Shown here: positions 15,444 to 25,689 of the stretch, piece after piece
Layout of the letters: every line of letters starts with the position of its first letter
Numbering within the stretch: the stretch's first letter is position 1
Assembly: GCA_019752115.1 (NCBI GenBank)
Contig: JAIEMN010000026.1
Location: 1-64,000 of the forward strand
From: Gemmatimonadaceae bacterium
GTDB lineage: Bacteria; Gemmatimonadota; Gemmatimonadetes; Gemmatimonadales; Gemmatimonadaceae
Direction: 5' to 3'
DNA: 64,000 nucleotides
Notes under the pieces: model-generated
Told to the model about the DNA's origin: nothing
The model's database searches: none
What the model saw: the letters and a program-made list of their open reading frames with translations, nothing else
Translations under genes and position numbers: made by a program

Positions 15444-17954
15444 ATGACCGCTCCCAACGCCCGCGAACGCATCCTGCCCCGTCTGATCGACGAGGAGATC
15501 AAGGAATCGTTCATCAACTACTCCATGAGCGTCATCGTCTCGCGCGCCCTCCCGGACGTGCGTGACGGTCTCAAGCCCGTGCATCGCCGCGTGCTGTACG
15601 CCATGAATGAGTTGGGGCTGCTCCCCGGCCGCCCGTACAAGAAGTCGGCGACGGTCGTCGGTGACGTGCTCGGCAAGTATCACCCACACGGCGACAGCAG
15701 CGTGTACGACGCGCTTGTCCGCATGGTGCAGGACTTCTCGCTGCGCTACCCGCTCGTCGATGGTCAGGGCAACTTCGGCTCGATGGACGGCGACGGCGCG
15801 GCCGCCTACCGCTACACCGAAGCGCGCCTGACGCGCATGGCGGTGGAGCTGCTCAACGACATCGACCAGAACACGGTCGACTTCGCGCCCAACTTCGACG
15901 ACCGGCTCGAAGAGCCGCGCGTGCTGCCGAGCGGCTTCCCGAACCTGCTGGTGAACGGGTCGTCGGGCATTGCCGTTGGCATGGCCACGAACATCCCGCC
16001 GCACAACCTCAAGGAAGTCGTGAGCGCCGTGGTCGCGCTCATCGACAACCCGGAGCTCGACGGGCCGGCGCTGCGCAAGTTCGTGAAGGGCCCGGACTTC
16101 CCGACCGGCGGCTACATCTACGGCCGCGCCGGCATCGCCGATTATCAGGATACCGGCCGTGGCCGCATCGTGATGCGCGCGCGCGCCGTGATCGAGGAGA
16201 AGGAATCGAGCGGCAAGTCGCAGATCGTCATCACCGAGGTCCCGTACCAGGTCAACAAGGCCAAGCTGGTGCAGGACATCGCCGAGCTGGTGCGTGAGCA
16301 GAAGCTCACCGGCATCAGCGCGCTGCGTGATGAGTCCGACCGCGACGGGATCCGCGTGGTGGTGGAGCTCAAGCGCGATGCGATTCCGCGCGTGGTGCTC
16401 AACCAGCTGTACAAGCACACCGCCATGCAGAGCACGTTCGGTGTGATCATGCTGGCGCTCGTGCCCGATCCGAACACGCGCCAGCTCGTGCCGAAGGTGC
16501 TCACGCTCAAGCAGTGCCTCGAGCACTACATCGAGCACCGCCACGAAGTGATCGTGCGCCGCACCCAGTTCCAGTTGGACAAGGCGCTGGAGCGCGAGCA
16601 CATCCTGGAAGGGTTGAAGATCGCCGTCGACAACATCGACGAGGTGATCAAGCTCATCCGCGCCGCCGAGGACACGCCCACCGCCAGCCTGCAGCTCCAG
16701 TCGCGCTTCGGGCTCTCCGAGCGGCAGGCGGAAGCGATCCTCAACATGCGCCTGGCCAAGCTCACCGGCCTCGAGCGTGACAAGCTGGAAGAAGAGCTCA
16801 AGGAAGTGCGCGCCGAGATCCTCAATCTGCGCAGCATCCTGGAGTCGAAGCCGCGTCGCATGGAGATCCTCAAGGGCGAGCTGCTCAAGGTCGCCGAGAC
16901 GTACGGCGATGCGCGCCGCACGGAGATCGTGAGCGACGAAGGCGAGTTCTCGATCGAAGACCTGATCGCCGAAGAGGAGATGGTCGTGACCATCTCGCAC
17001 GGCGGCTACATCAAGCGCACGCGCCTGTCGCTGTACAACAAGCAGGCGCGGGGCGGACGTGGGAAGGCGAGTGCGGACCTGAAGGAAAATGACTTCATGG
17101 AACGCTTCTACGTGGCGAGTACGCACACGTACATGCTCATCTTCACCAACGACGGCCGCTGCTTCTGGCTCAAGGTGCATGAACTGCCGGAGGCCGGGCG
17201 CAACACGCGCGGCAAGCCGATCGTGAACCTGATCAACGTCACCCCCGACACGCGCATTCGCGCCATCGTGGTGACCAAGGAGTTCAGCGATACCGAATTC
17301 CTGCTCTTCTGCACCAAGAACGGCACGGTGAAGAAGACGGCGCTGAGCCAGTACTCGAACCCGCGCAGCACGGGCATCAAGGCCATCAAGATCGAGGAAG
17401 ACGATGAGCTGATGGACGTGCAGATGACGAGCGGCAACAACGACGTGGTGCTCGCCACGCGGGACGGCCTCTCGGTCCGCTTCCATGAGAGCGATGTGCG
17501 CGAGATGGGACGCGACACCACCGGCGTGAAGGGCATCGAGCTCAAGATCAACGATGCCGTGGTCGGCATGGTGGTCATCAAGCGCGAAGCCACGCTGCTG
17601 GTCGTGACGGAGAAGGGGCTCGGCAAGTGCAGTGAGGTGAGCGAGTACCGCGTGCAGAAGCGTGGTGGCAAGGGGATCAAGACGCTCGATCTCACAGCCA
17701 AGACCGGCCATGTGGTCGCGCTCATGGAGGTCGTCCCCGAGGATGAGCTCATGCTCATGACGAAGGGCGGTATCGCGATCCGCACCAAGGTGAGCGAGAT
17801 TCGCGTGACCGGACGGATTGCGCAGGGCGTCAAGCTCGTGGCGCTCGATGATCAGGATGTGGTCTCGGCCGTCGCGCGCGTCATCCCTGAGGACAAGGAT
17901 GAAGGCGAGGGCGACGGCGCCGCTGACGCTCCCGAGGCGGGTGACGGCGAGTAA
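15444..17954 (+). CDS. gyrA: DNA gyrase subunit A
   Basis: An 836-residue GyrA, the DNA-breaking subunit that with GyrB introduces negative supercoils. The catalytic tyrosine is Y124 in [10 protein letters not shown]. The quinolone-determining region [17 protein letters not shown] has Ser85 and Asp89 at the positions of E. coli Ser83 and Asp87, the quinolone-sensitive state. The C-terminal beta-pinwheel carries the GyrA-box as QARGGRGK, close to the consensus QRRGGRG, so it is gyrase rather than topoisomerase IV. A short acidic tail ends the protein ([20 protein letters not shown]), as in regulated gyrases. gyrB is not in the window. Confidence 0.98.
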   Translation: MTAPNARERILPRLIDEEIKESFINYSMSVIVSRALPDVRDGLKPVHRRVLYAMNELGLLPGRPYKKSATVVGDVLGKYHPHGDSSVYDALVRMVQDFSLRYPLVDGQGNFGSMDGDGAAAYRYTEARLTRMAVELLNDIDQNTVDFAPNFDDRLEEPRVLPSGFPNLLVNGSSGIAVGMATNIPPHNLKEVVSAVVALIDNPELDGPALRKFVKGPDFPTGGYIYGRAGIADYQDTGRGRIVMRARAVIEEKESSGKSQIVITEVPYQVNKAKLVQDIAELVREQKLTGISALRDESDRDGIRVVVELKRDAIPRVVLNQLYKHTAMQSTFGVIMLALVPDPNTRQLVPKVLTLKQCLEHYIEHRHEVIVRRTQFQLDKALEREHILEGLKIAVDNIDEVIKLIRAAEDTPTASLQLQSRFGLSERQAEAILNMRLAKLTGLERDKLEEELKEVRAEILNLRSILESKPRRMEILKGELLKVAETYGDARRTEIVSDEGEFSIEDLIAEEEMVVTISHGGYIKRTRLSLYNKQARGGRGKASADLKENDFMERFYVASTHTYMLIFTNDGRCFWLKVHELPEAGRNTRGKPIVNLINVTPDTRIRAIVVTKEFSDTEFLLFCTKNGTVKKTALSQYSNPRSTGIKAIKIEEDDELMDVQMTSGNNDVVLATRDGLSVRFHESDVREMGRDTTGVKGIELKINDAVVGMVVIKREATLLVVTEKGLGKCSEVSEYRVQKRGGKGIKTLDLTAKTGHVVALMEVVPEDELMLMTKGGIAIRTKVSEIRVTGRIAQGVKLVALDDQDVVSAVARVIPEDKDEGEGDGAADAPEAGDGE

Positions 17955-17985
17955 TTCGCCGTCGTCTGTCACAGTGACTGTACGG

Positions 17986-18011
17986 GGCGCGCGTCACCAT
18001 CGACGCGCGCC
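17986..18011 (+). terminator. Hairpin between gyrA and the GGDEF gene
   Basis: A perfect 10-bp stem, GGCGCGCGTC (17986-17995) with 18002-18011, with loop ACCATC. There is no T-run. A second 8-bp stem overlaps the gyrA stop codon (17943-17950 with 17956-17963). These may attenuate read-through into the regulator gene at 18030. Confidence 0.45.
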
Positions 18012-18029
18012 ACTTCTTGAGGAGTCGGA

Positions 18030-19505
18030 ATGGCGACGTCGCGCATCCTGGTAGCCGACGACGACGAAGCAGTACTCGAATCCGTGACCTGGTTGCTCCA
18101 GGAGAACGGATACGATGTCGTGCCTGCCCGCGGCGGAAATGCGTGCCTGGAGCAGTTGGAGAAGAAGGCGCCGGATCTCCTGCTGCTCGACATCCTCATG
18201 CCTGATGCGGACGGCTGCCAGCTGCTGGAGCGCATCAAGGGCGAAGAGCGCTGGCGCGATTTGCCGGTGCTCATGCTCTCGGCGCAGCCGCCCGAGGAAG
18301 CCTCCGTGCGCTCCCTGGGGCTCGGGGCGGCCGACTTCATTCGCAAGCCGTATCGCCCCAAGGAGCTGCTCGCCCGCGTGCAGGCGCAGCTGCGCATGGG
18401 GGCGCTGCTGCGCTCCACGCGTCTGGCGCTCGTGCGCACCGAAGAGGCGCTGCTGCGCGCCCAACAGGATGCCGACAGCCGCCGGAAGCTGGTGGACATC
18501 CTGCACGAGGTCACGGGCGACCTGTCGGTCACCGAGCTCTTTCATCTGCTGGTGCGGCGCGCGGCGCGTGCGCTCAACGTCTCGCACTGCTCCGTGGTCC
18601 TTGCGCAGCCCGGTGATCAGACCGCGACCGTCGTGGCGGCCTTTGAAGATCCGACGCTGCAGCACCTCACGGTGCAGCTGGAGCGCTATCCGGAACTCAA
18701 GGCGGCGCTCGAAAGTGGCCAGCCGATGCTGATCGAAGACGTCGATACACACGCGATCTATGACAACGTGCGCGGCCTGTGGGACGCCGAAGGGATCGAG
18801 ATGCAGATCCGCTCGGTGATCGCACTGCCGTTCTCCATCGACCGCGGCCAGTACGGGGTCTTCCTGGTGCGGCGTACGAAGGAGCAGGAACGCTTCGGTC
18901 CGGAGGATCTCGAGTTCGCCGAAGCGGTGCTGACGGCCGCCGTGGCGGTCATTCAGCGCGCGCAGCTCGTCGAAAGCACCATGGCCGACAACGCGCGCCT
19001 CGAACAGCTCGCCCAGACCGACCCGCTCACGCAGCTGCTCAACCGCCGTGCGCTCACCGAGCGCATCACGGCCGAGATGGAGCGGGCGCTCCGCTACGAC
19101 AGCACGCTGGCGCTGCTGATGATCGACCTCGATCACTTCAAGCGCATCAACGACACCTTTGGGCACCTCGTGGGTGACGACGTGCTCCGTGACGTGGCGC
19201 AGCTGCTCGCGCAGACCATCCGCGGCAGCGACATCGTAGCGCGCTACGGCGGCGAGGAGTTTCTGGTGCTGCTCCCCGAAACCGATGATGCCGGCGCCGA
19301 AAGCTTCGCCGAGCGCATTCGCGTGGCGGTCGAGACGCATCCGTTCGCGCGCGAGGCGCTGGCGGAGCCGCTCCGGCTCACCGCCTCGGTGGGGGTGGCG
19401 GTCTTCCCGGCCGCCCGCATCGAGAACGTCGAGGATCTCTTCCAGCGCGCCGACGCCGCGCTCTATCGCGCCAAGGCCGAAGGGCGGAACCGCGTCCGCA
19501 TGTAG
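18030..19505 (+). CDS. Response regulator with GAF and GGDEF domains (diguanylate cyclase)
   Basis: A 491-residue protein: receiver domain (residues 1-125, phosphoacceptor D54 in LLLLDILMP, conserved Lys in IRKPYRP), a GAF domain (about 155-310), and a GGDEF domain (about 325-490). The active-site motif is RYGGEEF (407-411 for GGEEF), a functional form, and an inhibitory I-site RGSD lies at 398-401, five residues upstream, so product inhibition by c-di-GMP is expected. It should make c-di-GMP from GTP when phosphorylated or when the GAF domain binds ligand. No partner kinase is adjacent. RBS GAGGAGT precedes the ATG. Confidence 0.95.
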   Translation: MATSRILVADDDEAVLESVTWLLQENGYDVVPARGGNACLEQLEKKAPDLLLLDILMPDADGCQLLERIKGEERWRDLPVLMLSAQPPEEASVRSLGLGAADFIRKPYRPKELLARVQAQLRMGALLRSTRLALVRTEEALLRAQQDADSRRKLVDILHEVTGDLSVTELFHLLVRRAARALNVSHCSVVLAQPGDQTATVVAAFEDPTLQHLTVQLERYPELKAALESGQPMLIEDVDTHAIYDNVRGLWDAEGIEMQIRSVIALPFSIDRGQYGVFLVRRTKEQERFGPEDLEFAEAVLTAAVAVIQRAQLVESTMADNARLEQLAQTDPLTQLLNRRALTERITAEMERALRYDSTLALLMIDLDHFKRINDTFGHLVGDDVLRDVAQLLAQTIRGSDIVARYGGEEFLVLLPETDDAGAESFAERIRVAVETHPFAREALAEPLRLTASVGVAVFPAARIENVEDLFQRADAALYRAKAEGRNRVRM

Positions 19506-19535
19506 TGGGGCGCGGGGCGCGCGGCCCCGAGCCGC

Positions 19536-20015
19536 TTACCGCCCCATCCGGGCCAGCTCGACCTTCACGCAGCGGTCCTGCACCACGTCAATGCCGGCCT
19601 TGGCGAGCGTCTCGGCGACCGCATCGTGGCGGATCCCGAGCTGCATCCAGACCACCTGCGGGGCCGCCGCCAGGATCTCGTCCAGGTGCCGGGGCACATC
19701 CGCCGGGCGCCGGAAGATCTGCACCATGTCGATCGGGCCCTCGATGGTGCGCAGGGATCGATGCACCGGCGCGCCCAAGATCACCTCGACCTCCGGATAG
19801 TAGACCGGGACCGGGACGATCTCGTAGCCCACGGCCTGCATCACTTCCGGCACGTAAAACGCGGGGCCGCCCACCTGCGCGGGCTTGATGCCGATCACCG
19901 CGACGCGCTGCACCCGTTCCAGCACGCGCGTCAGGGACGCGCTGCTCTCCAGCAGCCGTGACCGCCATGCGGCGGGGTCAGTCGTTAGCTTCCCGGTTAC
20001 CACTTCCCCACCCAT
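19536..20015 (-). CDS. CoA-binding domain protein (YccU-like)
   Basis: A 159-residue single-domain Rossmann protein of the CoA_binding_2 family. Motifs seen: RVAVIGIKPAQVGGPAFYVP, IVPVPVYYPEV, DMVQIFRRP, VVWMQLGI and a C-terminal DRCVKVE. Members bind CoA or acyl-CoA in succinyl-CoA-synthetase-like folds, but their roles are mostly unknown. The ATG at 20015 lies only 12 bp from the ATG of the divergent dehydrogenase gene; a GTG at 20003 is an alternative start. That leaves no room for separate upstream promoters, so at least one promoter must lie inside the neighbouring coding sequence. Confidence 0.85.
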   Translation of the reverse strand: MGGEVVTGKLTTDPAAWRSRLLESSASLTRVLERVQRVAVIGIKPAQVGGPAFYVPEVMQAVGYEIVPVPVYYPEVEVILGAPVHRSLRTIEGPIDMVQIFRRPADVPRHLDEILAAAPQVVWMQLGIRHDAVAETLAKAGIDVVQDRCVKVELARMGR

Positions 20016-20027
20016 CTGGAGTCCCCG

Positions 20028-21179
20028 ATGCGTCTGCTCGTACTCGGCGCCGGGCTGCAAGGCACGGCGTGCGCGTTCGATTTGCTTCGTGAATCGTCGG
20101 TCACGCAGGTGCTGCTCGCCGACATGAACGTTTCGGTCCTGCCCGCCTTTCTGCACGGCGACCACAGCCACGGACCGCACGGTGCACGACTGGTGCCGAT
20201 CACGCTCGATGTGCGTGATGACGCCGCCGTGCGTGCCGCGTTTGCCCGCTGTGATGCCGTGCTCAGCGCCATTCCGTACTACTTCAACGGCCGTCTCGCG
20301 CAGCTCGCGGTTGAGGCCGGTGTGCATTTCACCGACCTCGGCGGCAACACCGAGATTGTCCAACAGCAGAAGCGGTTGCATGACGCCGCCGTGGCCAAGG
20401 GGATCAGCATCGTCCCCGACACCGGCCTCGCGCCGGGCATGGTCAATATCATCGCCCAGCACGGCATCACCTGCTTCGATACCGTCACCCGCGTCCAACT
20501 GTTTGTTGGTGGGCTGCCGCAGGTCCCGGAACCGCCCCTCGGGTATCAGATCGCGTACTCGATCGAGGGCATGGTGGACTATTACACCACGCCGTCGCTG
20601 GTGGTACGCGACGGCCAGCCCCGCACGGTCGACGCCTTGTCCGAAGTGGAAACGGTGCCCTTCGACGCGCCCATTGGCGATCTCGAAGCGTTCCACACGG
20701 CGGGCGGACTCTCCACGATGGTCTACCGCTACGCCGGTGAAATTCCCTTCATGGAGTACAAGACGCTGCGCTATCCGGGGCACGCCGCGATCATGCGCAG
20801 CATTCGCGATCTCGGATTGCTCGACCGCACCGAGGTGTCGGTGAAGGGGCAGGCGGTGTCACCGCGCGACGTGTTCGTGAAGGTCGCCGGTGATCATCTG
20901 CGCAAGGGCAAGCCCGATCTGGTGGCGCTGCGCGTGGTGGTGCAGGGGGTAAAGGATGGCGTCGCCGGGACGCGGACGTGGGAGGTCGTGGATCGCTACG
21001 ACACCGCGCATGGCCTCTCGGCCATGATGCGGACCACGGGCTTCACGCTGTCGATCACGGGCCAGTTGCAGGCCGGCGGCCAGATCGCGCCGGGCGTGCA
21101 CACGCCCGATGAGTGCGTGCCGGCCCAGGCGTACTTCGACAAGCTGGCGGCGCGCGGCATCACCGTGCGCGAACGCTAG
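20028..21179 (+). CDS. Saccharopine dehydrogenase-like NADP-binding enzyme
   Basis: A 383-residue protein of the saccharopine dehydrogenase/lysine 6-dehydrogenase superfamily. The dinucleotide-binding motif [18 protein letters not shown] is at the N-terminus; [20 protein letters not shown] and [13 protein letters not shown] are characteristic family segments. Related enzymes oxidise lysine at C6 or cleave saccharopine; the exact substrate is not determined by sequence alone. GGAG (20017-20020) gives a good ribosome-binding site 8 nt before the ATG. Its TAG stop overlaps by 4 nt with the stop of the convergent chemoreceptor gene. Confidence 0.85.
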   Translation: MRLLVLGAGLQGTACAFDLLRESSVTQVLLADMNVSVLPAFLHGDHSHGPHGARLVPITLDVRDDAAVRAAFARCDAVLSAIPYYFNGRLAQLAVEAGVHFTDLGGNTEIVQQQKRLHDAAVAKGISIVPDTGLAPGMVNIIAQHGITCFDTVTRVQLFVGGLPQVPEPPLGYQIAYSIEGMVDYYTTPSLVVRDGQPRTVDALSEVETVPFDAPIGDLEAFHTAGGLSTMVYRYAGEIPFMEYKTLRYPGHAAIMRSIRDLGLLDRTEVSVKGQAVSPRDVFVKVAGDHLRKGKPDLVALRVVVQGVKDGVAGTRTWEVVDRYDTAHGLSAMMRTTGFTLSITGQLQAGGQIAPGVHTPDECVPAQAYFDKLAARGITVRER

Positions 21180-22903
21180 ACCCGGAACTCGCTCACCAGC
21201 TGACGGACCCGGACACTCGCCGTTTGGAGCATCTCGGCGGTCGCGCTCACTTCTTCCGCGGCCGCTGAGGTCTCTTCGGTACTGGCGGCGACCTCTTCGG
21301 CCGCGGCGGCATGACCTTCGGCGGTATCACGGGCCGAGGTGAGCGAGCGTTGCACCACGGCGAGCGACTGTCGGTTCGCATCGACCGCCCCATTCACGCG
21401 GGACGCGGCGCCTTCGACCTGGGCCACGGCGTGTTCGATGCGCGACAGCGCCGTGCCCACCGCTTCGGCCACCGTCTCGACGTCGCGCAGGCGACCGGCC
21501 CCCGAATCCACGGCCGTGGACGCGCTCGCAATGCGCGCGCGCAGCCGCTTCACGTTCTCGGTGACTTCACCGGCGGCATGCGCGCTTTGTTCGGCGAGCG
21601 CGCGCACTTCCTGCGCGACCACCGCAAAGCCGCGCCCCGAGGCACCGGCGCGGGCGGCCTCGATGGACGCGTTGAGCGCGAGCAGGTTGGTCTGAGTCGC
21701 GATCTCGGAAATGACGTTCACGAAATCGTCGATCACGCCCGTGGCATCCCGCAGGGCGCCCATCTCATCGCGCGTGTGCGTCGCCGCTTCACGGGCGCCA
21801 AGCAGCGTATCCACGGCGATCTGGACCTGATCGCGCGCGTGATTGGTCGTGCTCCGGATTTCGCGCCCCACGCGATCGGTTTCATCGGCCGCTTCGCCGA
21901 TCGTGGCGCCCGCTTCGGCGAGGATCTTGACCGTATCACTCGCGTAGTTGAGCGCCGTGAGCTGCACGCTGGCGCCGTGTGAGATCTCCATCACGGCGGC
22001 GGTGACATGCTGCGTGGAGGCGGCAGCCGATGACGACGAGGCGCGCAATTCGCTGGCGGCGACGGTGACGTGATCGGCCTCGACCTTCACGCGGGAGAGG
22101 AGCCCACGCAGGCGCTCACGCGCCTGCTGCATGGCCTCGATGAGCTCGGCGTACTCGCGCGCCACCGCGCTGTCGGGCGTCAGCGACGGGGCGGGGTCGC
22201 GCAGGTCGCCGGCGCCGATCGCCTTCATACCATCGCGCAGGCGGGCCAGGGGTTCGGTGACGGCCCGGGCGGTGGTGAGGCCAAAGAAGGCCGCCACGCC
22301 AAAGGCGAGCGCCACCACCACGGCCAGCACCGCCTCGGTGTCATGCAGCTGTTCCGCCATGCGGTCCATCGACGCCGACGCCCGGTCGCGGGCTTCGCGG
22401 CGCAGTACGCGCAGTTCGTTCTCCACCGTCTGCATGTCGCTGACGGTGGCCGCGAGCACCCGCTCCGCTTCCGGCTCGCGTCCCACACTCTGCCAGGCAC
22501 GGGTGACGGCGAGGCGAACTTCGAGCTCCGCCTGCAGCCGCCCCACCGCTTCCAGTCGGCGGCGTTCCTCGAACGACAGATCGGCGCGCTTGAGCGCGTC
22601 GCGCCGCAGTGCCTCGGCTTCACGCACGAGTGCCTGGTAGCGCGCTTCGTCTTCGCTGCGCCGCGTGGAGACCGACCGCAGCCCGGCCACCAGCTCGCGC
22701 AGCACGGTGGTCGTGGTGCGCTCGATGAACTCCGAGCGTTCGGCGAGTCCGCGGACGGTGGCGTCGGTGTCACGATTGGTGCGCGTCAGGCCGTACCAGC
22801 CCAGAAGCCCCGCCACGAGGAGCAACGTGGTGGACATGCCAAAGCCCACCGCGAGCCGCGCGGTGATGGTGTCGAGGCGGAGCAGGGCGAGCAGGCGCCG
22901 CAT
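21176..22903 (-). CDS. Methyl-accepting chemotaxis protein
   Basis: A 575-residue chemoreceptor. The first transmembrane helix is near residues 18-40 ([20 protein letters not shown]), a helical periplasmic sensor domain of about 150 residues follows, a second helix at about 190-210 ([18 protein letters not shown]), a HAMP linker ([20 protein letters not shown]), and a long cytoplasmic coiled coil whose hairpin tip is [17 protein letters not shown], the kinase-control region. The ATG at 22903 overlaps the stop of the solute-binding gene (TGATG), implying coupled synthesis. This makes the binding lipoprotein a likely ligand-presenting partner. No che genes are in the window. Confidence 0.95.
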   Translation of the reverse strand: MRRLLALLRLDTITARLAVGFGMSTTLLLVAGLLGWYGLTRTNRDTDATVRGLAERSEFIERTTTTVLRELVAGLRSVSTRRSEDEARYQALVREAEALRRDALKRADLSFEERRRLEAVGRLQAELEVRLAVTRAWQSVGREPEAERVLAATVSDMQTVENELRVLRREARDRASASMDRMAEQLHDTEAVLAVVVALAFGVAAFFGLTTARAVTEPLARLRDGMKAIGAGDLRDPAPSLTPDSAVAREYAELIEAMQQARERLRGLLSRVKVEADHVTVAASELRASSSSAAASTQHVTAAVMEISHGASVQLTALNYASDTVKILAEAGATIGEAADETDRVGREIRSTTNHARDQVQIAVDTLLGAREAATHTRDEMGALRDATGVIDDFVNVISEIATQTNLLALNASIEAARAGASGRGFAVVAQEVRALAEQSAHAAGEVTENVKRLRARIASASTAVDSGAGRLRDVETVAEAVGTALSRIEHAVAQVEGAASRVNGAVDANRQSLAVVQRSLTSARDTAEGHAAAAEEVAASTEETSAAAEEVSATAEMLQTASVRVRQLVSEFRV

Positions 22904-24039
22904 CACGGTGTTCCCTCGGCGAGCGGCGCAACGCGGGCGACAAAGAGGCGCCGCGCCTGCACATCGTGATTGCGGCGGAAGCCGATCGGGCCGCCGGCGC
23001 CATCGATGGACGGCGCATCCCCGCCCACTTTTTCGAGGGCCAACCGCAGCGCGGTGCGCGTGCGGGCCCCCCGCGTGGCCGTGCGGCCGATGACCAGCGC
23101 GGCGTCGTAGGCCTGGGCCGCGAAGTAGTCAGGATCGGTGTGGTAGCGCTCGCGGTACCGGGCGAGGAAGCGCTCGGCTTCAGCGCCCGTTGCCTGGGCG
23201 GCGCTGAAGAAGGTCACGTAGTGGGCGCCTTCGGCATCCGCGGCCTGCTTGATCGCTTCGGTGCCATCGCCGCCCACGAAGGGGATCGTCACGTTGAGTT
23301 CGCGCAGCGCTTGGATCAGCGCCAGCGCGTCGTCCGCGTCGCCCGGAAAGAGCACGACATCGGGGCGCACCTTGGCGAGCAGGGCGGCGTAGGCGTCCCA
23401 CTCGACCGCGCCGGTGAGATACGGTTCGCGCAGGATGATCTGCCCGCCGGGGGCAAAGGCCCGGGCAAAGGTCTCGGTCCAGTCGCGGCCGTAGGAGTCA
23501 TTGCGGTAGATCACCGCGGCGCGGCGTGCGCTCAGCGAGTCGAGGACCCAGCTGGCGGCGAATCGCGCCACGTCGGCATCACTCGGGGCAATGCGGAAGA
23601 ACCACGGGCTGACGCCAGTGAGGCGCGGCGAGGTGGCGGTGGGGGACAGAATCACGACGCCGTCGGCGCCCTGATGCTCGGCGTCGGCGTAGACCGGCAC
23701 GGTCTCCAGGGTGTTGCCACTCTCCGGGTGGCCGATCACGGCGAGGACGGCGGGGTCGGCGCTCAGCTGCTGGGCGACCTGCACGGCCGACTTGGCGTCG
23801 GGGGCCGGGGCGCGCAGGCGGAACGTCGCCCCTTCGGCCTTGAGCTGCTCGATGGCCAGCTCGACGCCCTGGGTGATGCTGGTGTAGCCGGGGGTCCCGG
23901 GGACGGCGCCGATGCCGATCCCGACCGGGACGCCGGTGGTGCGCGTGGCGTTCTGGCAGGCGGCGGCGAGGGTCAGCGCCAGGAGGGCGCCGCCGCGGCG
24001 GGCGCGCTCTAGCCGAGTCCGGTGCGGATGGTGGATCAC
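22903..24039 (-). CDS. Periplasmic-binding-protein-like lipoprotein (Leu/Ile/Val type)
   Basis: A 378-residue receptor-family ligand-binding protein (Peripla_BP_6 type). A basic start, hydrophobic core and Cys at LTLAAAC suggest a lipoprotein signal; the lipobox is slightly atypical because Leu is at -4. The mature protein shows the two-lobe pattern: [45 protein letters not shown] and [15 protein letters not shown]. Such proteins usually serve ABC transporters for branched-chain amino acids or amides, but no permease is here; instead the gene is coupled to a chemoreceptor. I infer a chemotaxis ligand sensor. Confidence 0.87.
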   Translation of the reverse strand: MIHHPHRTRLERARRGGALLALTLAAACQNATRTTGVPVGIGIGAVPGTPGYTSITQGVELAIEQLKAEGATFRLRAPAPDAKSAVQVAQQLSADPAVLAVIGHPESGNTLETVPVYADAEHQGADGVVILSPTATSPRLTGVSPWFFRIAPSDADVARFAASWVLDSLSARRAAVIYRNDSYGRDWTETFARAFAPGGQIILREPYLTGAVEWDAYAALLAKVRPDVVLFPGDADDALALIQALRELNVTIPFVGGDGTEAIKQAADAEGAHYVTFFSAAQATGAEAERFLARYRERYHTDPDYFAAQAYDAALVIGRTATRGARTRTALRLALEKVGGDAPSIDGAGGPIGFRRNHDVQARRLFVARVAPLAEGTP

Positions 24040-24337
24040 GTTTCACAGACGACTTGCCGATGCTTCCCGAAACGTCATGTCACCGTGCGAGTTCGGTCTG
24101 GTCCGATCCCGAAAAATTGGACCGGATTCGGACTGAGAAACCGGTGAAAAATGCGTTGAGGGGTTACTGCGACCACAAAAGTCAGGCAAACCCTTGGAAG
24201 TCGTCGGGCTTTGCTTGCGAGGTCCTGAAACGCCGGTTTAGCTTCGCTTTGCTACTCCCCACTCCCCCCGTTCATGCGTGTTCCGGTTCCCGATACCGGC
24301 ACTGCCGTGGGCGGTACCCACTCACTCAGGAACCGGC
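24040..24337. other. Divergent intergenic region before the cytochrome oxidase operon
   Basis: About 300 nt with no coding frame. It must hold promoters for the solute-binding gene (minus) and ctaC (plus). A weak -35/-10 pair TTGCGA and TTTAGC, 16 nt apart, lies about 100 nt before ctaC. A partly palindromic segment around GGTCCGAT...TTGGACC is near 24105. AGGAA precedes the ctaC ATG at a normal distance. Confidence 0.4.
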
Positions 24338-25666
24338 ATGGTTGGCACGTTCCGCCCGCGGCGATGGGCAAGCGCCGCGCTGCTGGGCGCACTCGTCCTC
24401 GGACTCGCGGCTTGTGGCGGCGAGTATCCGAATTCGACGTTCTCGCACAACACCGATTTCAACACCGCGACGGACGCGCTTTGGGACAAGCTTTTGTTCT
24501 GGGGCACGATCGTGTTCGTGGGCGTCGAAGTCGCGTTGGTTTATACGATCTTCCGTTTCCGCCGTCGCCCCGGCGGGGCCACGCCCAAGCAGGTGCATGG
24601 CAATACGGTCCTTGAGATCACGTGGACGGCCATTCCGGCGGTCATCCTGATCTTCATCGCGATTCCCACCGTCCGCACGATTTTCAAGACGCAGGCGAAA
24701 GCCGCGCCGGACGCGCTGCAGGTCGAAGTCATCGGCCATCAGTGGTGGTGGGAGTTCCGCTATCCGCAGTACGGCATCACGACGGCCAACGAGCTGTATC
24801 TGCCGACGGGCAAGACGGCCAGCTTCCAGCTCAAGACGGTGGACGTGCTGCACTCCTTCTGGATTCCCCAGATGGGCGGTAAGCGCGACCTGATCTCGAA
24901 CCGGACGAACTATCTCTGGTTCACGCCGAACGCCGACCTGCCGACCTCGGCGTGGAACGGTTTCTGCGCCGAGTTCTGCGGTCCGTCGCACGCGAACATG
25001 CGCTTCCGCGTGTTCACGGTGACGCCGGCGGAGTTCGAGCAGTGGGCGGCGCATCAGAAGCAGGCCGCGATCTTCCCGGCGGCGGTGGCCGCGCCGGCGA
25101 CGTCGACCGCCGCGGTGGCCCCGGTGCCGAGCGGCGCTGGCGCCGCGCCGGTACTGCTCGCCTCGCTGCAGCAGAACGCGCCGGCGGCTCCCGCCGCCGA
25201 TTCGACCAAGCCGGCGCCGGCTGAGGTGCCCGTGTGGGTCTTCCCGCGCGAGAAGCTCGAGAAGGAGTTCAAGCACGTCATTCCGACGGCGCCCATCACG
25301 ACCGCGATCCGCTTCGATGAAGGGCTGCTGGCCAAGGGCGACGCGACGCGCGGCAAGGACATCTACAGCAAAAGCACCTGCATCGGCTGTCATGCCATCA
25401 AGGGCAATCCGATGAGCGCGGGCATCGTGGGGCCGAACCTGACGCACATCGGCACGCGCTACACGATCGCCGGCGGCCTCTATCCGAATGACGCGAAGCA
25501 TCTCGCGTACTGGATCAAGAGCGCGCCGCACATGAAGCCCGGCAGCCTGATGCCCACGATGGGCAAGGGCCTGACGGACCCCGTGCGCAAGAACGTCGTG
25601 AATGTGGGCGGTCTCACCGACGCCGACATCGCCGATATCGTCGCCTACCTGCAGGCCCTCAAGTAA
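24338..25666 (+). CDS. ctaC: Cytochrome c oxidase subunit II, caa3 type with fused cytochrome c
   Basis: A 442-residue subunit II. A lipoprotein signal ends at LGLAACGG (C26). Two transmembrane helices (about residues 52-73 and 94-112) precede the CuA domain, with ligands H172, C210, E212, C214, H218 and M221 and the electron-entry motif HQWWWEF. A linker of Ala/Pro leads to a C-terminal class I cytochrome c domain with CIGCH (C348, C351, H352) and a Met in SLMPTMGKG as the likely distal ligand. The fusion identifies a caa3 oxidase, which takes electrons from a small cytochrome c and reduces oxygen. The ATG at 24338 is used, since it places the lipobox correctly. First gene of ctaCDEF. Confidence 0.97.
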   Translation: MVGTFRPRRWASAALLGALVLGLAACGGEYPNSTFSHNTDFNTATDALWDKLLFWGTIVFVGVEVALVYTIFRFRRRPGGATPKQVHGNTVLEITWTAIPAVILIFIAIPTVRTIFKTQAKAAPDALQVEVIGHQWWWEFRYPQYGITTANELYLPTGKTASFQLKTVDVLHSFWIPQMGGKRDLISNRTNYLWFTPNADLPTSAWNGFCAEFCGPSHANMRFRVFTVTPAEFEQWAAHQKQAAIFPAAVAAPATSTAAVAPVPSGAGAAPVLLASLQQNAPAAPAADSTKPAPAEVPVWVFPREKLEKEFKHVIPTAPITTAIRFDEGLLAKGDATRGKDIYSKSTCIGCHAIKGNPMSAGIVGPNLTHIGTRYTIAGGLYPNDAKHLAYWIKSAPHMKPGSLMPTMGKGLTDPVRKNVVNVGGLTDADIADIVAYLQALK

Positions 25667-25689
25667 CCGTCACCGACTGACACGACACG

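Noticed and set aside
15309-17972. 887-codon open frame antisense to gyrA
   Set aside because: It covers gyrA end to end in the opposite strand; the protein is His/Asp/Arg-rich with no known motif. High-GC codon bias leaves antisense frames open. gyrA itself is unmistakable.
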